From RYN-230 sp963834515 (GTDB lineage: Bacteria; Actinomycetota; Actinomycetes; Streptosporangiales; Streptosporangiaceae): 64,000 bases of DNA. The position numbers and the translations under genes are program-made. The DNA lies in the NCBI GenBank assembly GCA_963834515.1, contig CAWICB010000001.1:186001-250000 (forward strand), given 5' to 3'. Below the pieces are notes generated by a model that ran no database searches, was not told the origin of the DNA, and saw only the letters and a program-made list of their open reading frames with translations. The number at the start of each line of letters is the position of its first letter. Positions within the stretch are counted from its first letter, which is position 1. This document shows positions 57,612 to 64,000 of this stretch, piece after piece.

Positions 57612-59307
57612 CCTGTTTTTGCTGCACGCGCCCAGTGTGTATGACTTCCGGGACCGTGATGACATGCTGTTCGCGTATTTGAGTGACAGCGACAGCGTCA
57701 ATGTCACGTCGGTGTATGAGATGTACCCGATTGGCTGGTTCTCGATCAAGCAGCGGCTGGCTGAGCACGGGCTCGACACGAAGATCGTGAACGTCGCGTC
57801 GCTGATGCTGATGCACCCGGAGCTGGATGTCCGGCGGCTGCTCGGCCAGCTCGACGCCCCGGTGTTCGGCTTTGACCTGCACTGGATGACGCAATGTAAT
57901 GGTGCTATCGAGCTGGCCCGGGTGCTGAAGGAGGAGCATCCCGGCGCGGTGACGGTGTTCGGCGGGATCTCGGCGACCTATTACGCCCGTGAGCTGATCA
58001 CCTACCCGGCGGTGGATGTGGTCGTGCAGGGTTACGACACCCTTGAGCCGCTGACGGAGCTGGTCGGCCGGGTCCGGCGGGGCAGCCGGGACTTCTGTTC
58101 CATCCCGAACCTGCTGTACAAGAGCGGCGGGCAGGTGGCGGAGACCGGGTTCACGCACCGGCCGGCGGCGCGGTACAACGACGCGCGCAATGACTGGTCG
58201 TATTACCGGGACACACCGGCGGCGGACCCGTCGGTGTCCAAGCTGATCATGACGCTGCCCAACACCGGGTGCGCGCATGATTGCGGCTGGTGCGGCGGGT
58301 CCCGGTTCGCGTACCGCAACATCATGGGCGTGCACAAGACGCTGATCCAGAAGGACAACAACCTGGTCCTCGAAGAGCTGCGGACCATGGGGGAGGCGGC
58401 GAAACGCACCTCCATCTACGCGCTGCAGTGCTATTCGGAGAACAAGACCCGGATGCACGCCTACCTGGACGCCGTGAAGGAATGCGGCTACGCCAGCGTG
58501 TCGTTCGAGCAGTTCCACCTGACCCCGCCCGACACGCTGGCCAAGATGGGCCAGTCCACAGCGGCCTACATCATGCTGTCCCCCGAATCGCATGACCCGA
58601 AGATCAGCGCGGCGGCCGGGCGGGGCACCTACACCATGGCGCAGATGGAGGACTGGATCCCGCGGGCCCTGGACGCCGGGGTGAAAGGGGTCATGGTCTG
58701 GTTCTTCATCGGCATGCCCTACCAGGACCGCCAGTCGGTCATGGACACCGTGGCCTACTGTGAGCGGCTGATCCGCAAGTTCGGCGGCTGGGCCGCGCTG
58801 CCGCTGATCTGCCCCATGGTGCCCTTCCTCGACCCGGGCTGCCGGTTCTTCGAACAGCCGCAGCAGCATGGCTACCGTATCTTCCACCACACCCTCGAAG
58901 AACACCGCCAGGCCATGACCGAACCGCTGTGGCACCGCCGGCTCAACTACCAGACCCAGTGGCTGGACCGCCGCCAGCTGCAGGACGTCTCCTACGAGGC
59001 CATCGCCCGGCTGGTCGAAATCAAAGGCGAACACGGCGTCCTGCCCGCCGCGTTCTGCCAGGCCATCCTCACCACCATCGCCCAGACCCGCCAGCTACTG
59101 GCCGAAATGGAACGAGCCCTCGACCTCGACGGCAAACTCCCCCCCGCCCTGCGCGACGAGGTACGCGCCTACAACCGCAAAATCCTGGCCTACTCCAGCG
59201 ACCAGATCATCCCCGTCAAACGCCCCTTCGGCGGCCGCTGGTTCGACGACGCCACCATCCCACCCCAGATGATCAAGGAGAACCTGGCCATCCCGGCCGG
59301 CCGGTGA
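57574..59307 (+). CDS. B12-binding-domain radical SAM enzyme
   Basis: 577 residues from ATG 57574 (or the next ATG), overlapping the acyltransferase by 38 bp. N-terminal B12-binding-like Rossmann domain (FSIKQRLAEHGLDTKIVNVA, VFGFDLHWMTQCNGAIELAR, TVFGGISATYYARELI) without the classical DxHxxG, then the 4Fe-4S motif CAHDCGWC (Cys233, Cys237, Cys240) in a radical SAM barrel (SIYALQCYSENKTRMHAYLD, MLSPESHDPKISAAAGRGTY, WFFIGMPYQDRQSVMDTVAY). Such enzymes usually methylate unactivated carbon or rearrange carbon skeletons. The C-terminal 130 residues have no assignment. Last gene of the plus-strand run. Confidence 0.9.
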   Translation: MMNHQTASRLGADLFLLHAPSVYDFRDRDDMLFAYLSDSDSVNVTSVYEMYPIGWFSIKQRLAEHGLDTKIVNVASLMLMHPELDVRRLLGQLDAPVFGFDLHWMTQCNGAIELARVLKEEHPGAVTVFGGISATYYARELITYPAVDVVVQGYDTLEPLTELVGRVRRGSRDFCSIPNLLYKSGGQVAETGFTHRPAARYNDARNDWSYYRDTPAADPSVSKLIMTLPNTGCAHDCGWCGGSRFAYRNIMGVHKTLIQKDNNLVLEELRTMGEAAKRTSIYALQCYSENKTRMHAYLDAVKECGYASVSFEQFHLTPPDTLAKMGQSTAAYIMLSPESHDPKISAAAGRGTYTMAQMEDWIPRALDAGVKGVMVWFFIGMPYQDRQSVMDTVAYCERLIRKFGGWAALPLICPMVPFLDPGCRFFEQPQQHGYRIFHHTLEEHRQAMTEPLWHRRLNYQTQWLDRRQLQDVSYEAIARLVEIKGEHGVLPAAFCQAILTTIAQTRQLLAEMERALDLDGKLPPALRDEVRAYNRKILAYSSDQIIPVKRPFGGRWFDDATIPPQMIKENLAIPAGR

Positions 59308-59373
59308 TCCGGTCCACCGACGCAACAGCGTCCCGCTTGACGACAGGCGCCTGGACCTTGCCTCCGCGGCAGG

Positions 59374-60507
59374 TTACCCGGCCGTCTGCCAGAGCGCGGC
59401 CGCCAGCCGCCGGTTCTGGCGGCGGATGAAACGGCGGGGGCGGCTGGTGAGGACGAGCTGATCGAGCAGTACCCGGAACCCCTGAGCTGTGTCTGAGGGG
59501 TCTACGCGGCGATAGGCCACGTACCGTCCGAAGCGGCCGGACGGCACGAATCCCGCGCGGTGCACGGTCGCTCGGAGATCGAGGTCATCTTCGTAGAGGT
59601 GCCAGGCATTTTCCAGCGACGGGGGACGCACATCGAAGTTCGTCACCAGCCACCCTCCCGGCCGGAGCGCCCGGTGCAGGCCGGCCACCACATCGGTCAG
59701 ATCAGGGACGTGAACAAGCGTGTCGAGTGCGGTGATGACGTCGTACCGGCCGGTTTCGAGCTGCTCCTCATTGAGGTCGATGAACCGGGCCGTCTCGCCC
59801 CGGCGTGACAGCCGGTGACGGGCAAAGTCCAGCAGTGACGTTGAAATGTCAGCCAGGGTGGTCTCGTACCCGGCCCGGGCGAACAGCTGACTGGTCACCC
59901 CGGCGCCGGAGCCAAAATCAAGATGCGACCGGCCGTTTTCCCGGGCAGCAATGGCGCGGAGCGCGAGCACGCTGGTTGGATAGCCGTAGCCCTCTGTCTG
60001 CAGATAGGCGTACCAGATGAGGTCGAACGCCCACGATTCGGTCGCCCGGTAAAAGGCGGTAAGCTGGTCGGTGCCAGGCCGATCTGCGGCGAGCCATTCC
60101 TCGACGCTCCACGATTCCCAGTTCCGGCACCGCTCAACGCACTCCCCGGGCGGCAGTCCGGAATAGCTGCTCAGGTCGTCGAGAACTGCGGCCCGCACGT
60201 CGGGTGCACCGGGCAGACTGAGGCAGGCCCGGAACAGCTCCATCTCCGCACTGGCGAATGCCTGCTGGTGCGCCTTCGACCAGCTGCGCGGATCCAAGGG
60301 TGGGGCGGTAGGGTCAGCTGGGTCTGGATGGATCCCCTGGCGGAGCACCGGGGGAGGTGGGAGCAGCTTCACTGCGACCTGCCGCGCCCAGGGCGGCACG
60401 GCCCGCCGAGCCGCAAGTTCAAAATTCCGGGCGGCTCGATCTGAAAAACGCGGCTGTCTTTCGCTGGCCAAGCCTACTGGACGTGACAATGAATCAATGC
60501 TCCTCAT
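59374..60507 (-). CDS. Class I SAM-dependent methyltransferase
   Basis: 377 residues from ATG 60507, preferred because GGGGGG lies five bases before it; ATG 60546 is in frame upstream. An unusual N-terminal 180-residue domain (FASAEMELFRACLSLPGAPD, SYSGLPPGECVERCRNWESW) precedes the methyltransferase fold: SHLDFGSGAGVTSQLFARAG (motif I), TLADISTSLLDFARHRL, DVITALDTLVHVPDLTDVVA and LRPGGWLVTNFDV. It is convergent with the radical SAM gene and probably tailors the cluster product by O-, N- or C-methylation. The leader between its start and 60712 shows nothing else. Confidence 0.85.
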   Translation of the reverse strand: MRSIDSLSRPVGLASERQPRFSDRAARNFELAARRAVPPWARQVAVKLLPPPPVLRQGIHPDPADPTAPPLDPRSWSKAHQQAFASAEMELFRACLSLPGAPDVRAAVLDDLSSYSGLPPGECVERCRNWESWSVEEWLAADRPGTDQLTAFYRATESWAFDLIWYAYLQTEGYGYPTSVLALRAIAARENGRSHLDFGSGAGVTSQLFARAGYETTLADISTSLLDFARHRLSRRGETARFIDLNEEQLETGRYDVITALDTLVHVPDLTDVVAGLHRALRPGGWLVTNFDVRPPSLENAWHLYEDDLDLRATVHRAGFVPSGRFGRYVAYRRVDPSDTAQGFRVLLDQLVLTSRPRRFIRRQNRRLAAALWQTAG

Positions 60508-60712
60508 CCAACCCCCCGCCGGATGATTCCTGAAGCTGCGAATCATCGGGTGCGCCAGCTTAGTGCACTTCGATTTCAGTAGGTCAACGCACGCGGCGGA
60601 TGACAGGTTTACGGGATTACCAAGATTTTATCCTGGGCTCTGGCCGGTGGCGTACGTCAGGGTGCCGGGCGGTACAGGTGCGGGTCGGCTGCATGCGGTG
60701 GCGGCGGCTGCG

Positions 60713-61520
60713 CTACCAGACCCGGACGTAGTCCACCAGCATGTTGAACAGGAAACCTGGTGCTGGCTGGTGAGCCGGCCGCTCCGCCGATGGCCAGGTC
60801 GAGGAGCATGAACATGGGCACCCCTGAGCTGAAGGGCCAGTTGGGGAGGCGGCTGGGGGCAACGCCCAGGTACCGCATGCCATCCTTGAAGAAAGTGAAG
60901 CCAGCCGGGCCCCAGTGCACGCGCCAGGTGTGCCAGGTGTTATTCACAGCGGTCGTGCCGCGCTTCGTATACGTGCCGGCGCCTGTGCCGTTGGGTGAGT
61001 GAATGGAGGTGACTACGTCGGCGTCGCCCCCGAAGTTTTCCAGCATGTCAACCTCGCCGCATTTCGGCCAGCCGACCGTGCCAATATTGGCGCCCATCAT
61101 CCACCAGGCGGGCCAGGTGCCTTGCTGCGGATCGAGTTTGATACGGGCCTCGAACGTGCCATGGTACTGACTGAATTTCCCGAGTGTTTTAAGCCGCGCA
61201 CTATGGTATATCGCGGTCCCCTGCCCGAGGGTCCTGGTGGCGCGGATCACCAGGTTCCCGTTCCCGTCCAGGAAACTGTTCTCCCGGGACGAGGTGTATA
61301 TTTCCAGCTCGTCGTTACCCCAGCCGCCACCGCCCAGGTCATACGTCCATTTCGATGGGTCCGGGGCGCTCCCGGCCGGCCCGTCGAAATCGTCCGCGAA
61401 CGTGTAGCGGGGGCCGCCCGACGTGATTTCGGCGATGCCTAGTCCCATTGCGGCCAGCCCAGCCGCGCCTAGCCCGGCGGCTGCGGTGAGAAACGCGCGG
61501 CGCCTCAAGACAGCTCCCAT
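60713..61520 (-). CDS. Tat-exported glycoside hydrolase family 16 enzyme, frameshifted at the end
   Basis: Starts at ATG 61520. A twin-arginine signal (LRRRAFLTAAAGLGAAGLAA) directs export. GH16 core: YTFADDFDGPAGSAPDPSKW, RTLGQGTAIYHSARLKTLGK, FEARIKLDPQQGTWPAWWMM and the catalytic EVDMLE (Glu156, Asp158, Glu161). It would cut beta-1,3/1,4-glucans or related polymers retaining configuration. Near the end one extra base at about 60746 shifts the frame; the family C-terminus NMLVDYVRVW ends with TAG at 60713-60715 in another frame. As written, translation runs to 60657 with a false tail. Catalytic residues are not affected. Confidence 0.88.
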
Positions 61521-61952
61521 GGTGTCGGGCCCGCGACATGGGTGGGAAGGGGCATGAACCGGACGACGGTGACTAGGGTGCAGCCTACCGCCCTGGGCGT
61601 CCCGGGACGGCGGGACTCGTCTCATGGCCGTCGTGGGCGGCAATGGGCTCGGGGGCGACGCCGGGCTCGGAGCATGGCCACCGCGCGCAACCTGGCCACC
61701 GGGTTCCCGAACCTGGCGGGCAGGCCGGCTTCGCGGCCACCGGCCGGCCGCACGCTCGTGACGCGGCCCGGGCCGTGGCCCGCCGGCGGGCCGGTGTGAC
61801 CAAAATGAATTTCGCGCCCCTATTTGGGGGCCCTGCCTGTACCGTAATGTCCGCGAATTGTTCAGAACCTTCAAAGGCTGTTAAACCGCGGGTGCCGCCA
61901 GCCCACTGGCACCACCAAGACCAGGTCATCTGCCCGGACGGAGGCGAGGATC
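61521..61952. other. Divergent intergenic region, nothing specific
   Basis: Lies between the GH16 and alpha-hydroxy-acid oxidase starts. No motif beyond the GGAGGCGAGG ribosome site of the rightward gene. Promoters for both genes should be here but no convincing hexamers were found. Confidence 0.4.
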
Positions 61953-63182
61953 GTGACGGTCAGCCACTCGCGGCGGCAGCTACCCACGTGGCACGCGGTG
62001 GCTCCGCTGCTTCGTCCCCAGCCGGTGGTGCTCAGCGGGACCCGGCGCCGCCTCGCGGCCGCGGCTACGGTGGCCGACCTGCGTGCGATCGCGTTCCGGC
62101 GGACGCCGCGAAGAGTGTTCGACTACACCGACGGGGGCGCCGGTGACGAGATCTCCCTGGCCCGCAACTGGCAGGCCTACCAGCGGGTCGAATTCAGGCC
62201 GAGCGTGCTGCGCGACGTATCCACGGTGGACCCGTCGACCTTAATCCTGGGCCAGCGGTCAGCCCTGCCGATCGTGCTTGCTCCCACCGGGTTTACCCGG
62301 ATGATGCACCACGAAGGTGAGGTGGCCGCGGCGCGGGCGGCGCGCAGCGCCGGGATCCCTTACACGCTGTCCAGCTTCGGGACGACGTCGATAAGTGACC
62401 TCGCCGCGGAGGTGCCCGGCGACCGCCAGTGGTTTCAGCTGTATCTGTGCCGCGATCGAAAACCCAGCCAGGAGATGGTGGAACTCGCCGCGGAGTGCGG
62501 GTACGAGGCGCTGGTTCTCACCGTGGACACGCCGGTGGCGGGCCTGCGGCTGCGAGACGTGCGCAGTGGGCTGACCATCCCGCCCAGGCTGCGGCTGCGT
62601 AGTTTCCCTAACGGGGCCACCCGGCCCCGATGGTGGCTCAACCTCATCACCACCGCCCCGCTCAGCATGGCCTCGCTGGAAAGATGGAGTGGCACGATGG
62701 CCGAGGTGGGTGGCCTGTTCGACCCGTCGGCCACGGTCCGGGATGTCGCCTGGCTGCGCGAGATCTGGCCCGGCAAGCTGATCGTGAAGGGCGTTCTGAA
62801 TCCCGAGGACGCGTGCGAAGCGGTCGCTGCTGGTGCGGACGCCATCGTGGTCAGTAACCACGGCGGGCGCCAGCTTGACCGGTCACCAGCCCCGCTGGAC
62901 GAGCTGCCGGCCGTTGTGCAGGCGGTCGGCGGGCGGGCTGAAGTGTATGTGGATGGCGGCGTGCTGTCCGGCGGGGACGTGGCGGCGGCGCTGTGCCTGG
63001 GGGCGACCAGCGTGCTGATCGGCCGGGCCTACCTTTACGGGCTGATGGCCGGGGGCGAGGCCGGTGTCGGCCGGGCCCTCGACATCCTGTCGGCCGAACT
63101 ACGCCAGACCATGCAGCTGCTGGGCGTCCGTTCGATCGCTGAGCTCACCCCGGACCGGGTCCGGCTGCGGGCCAGTTCCTGA
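61953..63182 (+). CDS. FMN-dependent alpha-hydroxy-acid oxidase/dehydrogenase
   Basis: 409 residues from GTG 61953 with a GGAGG ribosome site. TIM-barrel FMN family motifs: RVFDYTDGGAGDEISLARNW, VLAPTGFTRMMHHEGEVAAA, TLSSFGTTSISDLA, WFQLYLCRDR, ALVLTVDTPVAGLRLRDVRS, LIVKGVLNPEDA and the catalytic VVSNHGGRQLDRSPAPLDEL (His303), then VYVDGGVLSGGDV. Members oxidise L-lactate, glycolate, mandelate or mycofactocin-related substrates. No mycofactocin genes are nearby. An N-terminal arm of about 35 residues precedes the fold. The substrate is undetermined. Confidence 0.93.
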   Translation: MTVSHSRRQLPTWHAVAPLLRPQPVVLSGTRRRLAAAATVADLRAIAFRRTPRRVFDYTDGGAGDEISLARNWQAYQRVEFRPSVLRDVSTVDPSTLILGQRSALPIVLAPTGFTRMMHHEGEVAAARAARSAGIPYTLSSFGTTSISDLAAEVPGDRQWFQLYLCRDRKPSQEMVELAAECGYEALVLTVDTPVAGLRLRDVRSGLTIPPRLRLRSFPNGATRPRWWLNLITTAPLSMASLERWSGTMAEVGGLFDPSATVRDVAWLREIWPGKLIVKGVLNPEDACEAVAAGADAIVVSNHGGRQLDRSPAPLDELPAVVQAVGGRAEVYVDGGVLSGGDVAAALCLGATSVLIGRAYLYGLMAGGEAGVGRALDILSAELRQTMQLLGVRSIAELTPDRVRLRASS

Positions 63183-63253
63183 GCCCGGTCCGGGGCGGCA
63201 TGCGGGCCACACCGGCCGTTGGCCAGCCCGTTAGGGCTAGGGAACCGTTAGGG

Positions 63254-64000
63254 CTAGGGAAACCGCACCACGTTGCGGTCCAGGGGTAGTTCATCGACCC
63301 GGCTGCCCGGCCGGCGGGCCGGGGCGAACGGAAGCACCCCGGTGGGCTGGAGGCCGAGGTTGTCATCCCAGATCCGCTTAGCGACCTGGCCGATCAGGTC
63401 GAAGTGCCGGAACACATACGGCCTGCTGTCGGTGGGAAGAACGTCGGCTGGGTCATGATCTGGAAGTGCAGGTGCGGCGTGGTGGAGTTCCCGCTGTTGC
63501 CGACCGTGTCGGCGATCGGCGGGATCGGCGGTGGCTCGGGTGGCCGGTTATTCGGCAGCCCGTTCTGCACGCCGACCACCACACCGCCCGCCGCGGCGAA
63601 CACCGGCTGCCGGAAGCTGAGATAGCTGGTGAGCTGGTGCGGGTTCCCGACCCAGGCGCGGTGCCGGGCGTCCAGCTTGAACCAGTCGATGGCGAACCGC
63701 TGTGGCACCATCAGCTGGCCGTTCACCGCGACCAGCCCCCGGCGATGGTGCGTGTCATCGCGGCAGCAGCCTTCGCTGGCGTACCACACGCCCGCGCCGA
63801 CCGGCGGGCTCAGCACGACCGGCGCGGTCTGCCTGACCGGCACCCGGGCCACCACGTCAGCGAACCGGAATGATTTGGCCCGCGGCGCGGCCAGGATGGT
63901 CCCGGTGGCACGCTGGACCAGCGTCGCAGGCACGTCCGCCAGGGCAGGCAACTGGACGTCCAGCCAGACCACCCATTCCGCGGAACTGGCCATGGTGGTG
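63254..64000 (-). pseudogene. M23-family metallopeptidase, internally deleted and frameshifted (5' end outside or at window edge)
   Basis: On the minus strand residues RFAIDWFKLDARHRAWVGNP, SYLSFRQPVFAAAGGVVVGV and PIPPIADTVGN lead straight into SGNSTTPHLHFQIM. In intact relatives 30-40 residues with the first zinc ligands (NHVVL..., YAHL) stand between these parts, so the metal site is incomplete. One base is missing after QIM at about 63450: the normal C-terminus (RPYVFRHFDLIGQVAKRIWD, VDELPLDRNVVRFP, stop 63254-63256) lies in another frame. ATG 63993 may be an internal codon; the gene could extend past base 64000. These enzymes cut peptidoglycan cross-links. Confidence 0.75.

Noticed and set aside
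57400..59034. 544-codon minus-strand frame
   Set aside because: Antisense to the radical SAM gene, which has clear catalytic motifs.

Overview
The window is high-GC DNA from an actinomycete-type bacterium. This is an inference from the very GC-rich codon use, frequent GTG starts, Zur-type operators, an LCP/LytR protein, a fused PIN-PhoH2 protein, a DUF5941 membrane protein, a DivIVA-like protein, and insertion sequences typical of soil actinomycetes. No species can be named.

Region 1 (1-18.8 kb) looks like ordinary chromosome. It holds a zinc-type ABC lipoprotein facing a small Zur-boxed gene, a thioredoxin-fold DUF255 protein, an NlpC/P60 hydrolase, a possible autoregulator with a palindrome inside its promoter, a cis-prenyl transferase, PIN-PhoH2 with a structured leader, a class III aminotransferase, an IspD/TarI cytidylyltransferase facing a DUF5941 protein, a GT87-like membrane protein, an LCP protein, a large membrane protein and initiator tRNA-fMet.

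Region 2 (18.8-29.4 kb) is a decayed accessory island starting at the tRNA-fMet gene. A corroded second copy of the tRNA 3' part plus its terminator lies at 26.2-26.35 kb. Between the two copies are an IS481-type element split by a 2.4-kb group II intron, an IS3 remnant, an IS1380 remnant, and a HEPN/MNT toxin-antitoxin pair whose toxin gene is cut to its first codons. Gene fragments and an intact SLATT protein follow.

Region 3 (29.4-48.2 kb) mixes damaged and intact genes. A leucine-codon attenuator precedes a leuS gene with an out-of-frame internal deletion. There follow a broken DinB gene, an FtsX-type permease, an intact IS256 element with an 8-bp target duplication, a truncated IS3, a DUF5615 toxin-antitoxin pair with a start-codon palindrome, and a NERD protein. 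MsrB with an anti-sigma/ECF sigma pair comes next, then a globin-reductase/DivIVA-like/truncated-globin operon. A permease-universal stress protein fusion diverges from a TetR gene across two matching operators.

Region 4 (48.5-64 kb) has an IS1380 element and an acetate/propionate uptake and activation pair (satP-prpE). The most distinctive locus is a compact biosynthetic cluster at 53.5-60.5 kb: prolyl-carrier-type dehydrogenase, free-standing adenylation enzyme, carrier protein, LpxL-like acyltransferase, B12-binding radical SAM enzyme and a methyltransferase. A Tat-exported GH16 enzyme, an FMN alpha-hydroxy-acid oxidase and a damaged M23 peptidase close the window.

Several otherwise conserved genes carry single-base frameshifts (phoH2, the 16.3-kb membrane gene, GH16, M23) or internal deletions (leuS, DinB, IS3 orfB, M23). 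Read errors or assembly collapse could explain some of these; raw reads should be checked before calling pseudogenes.
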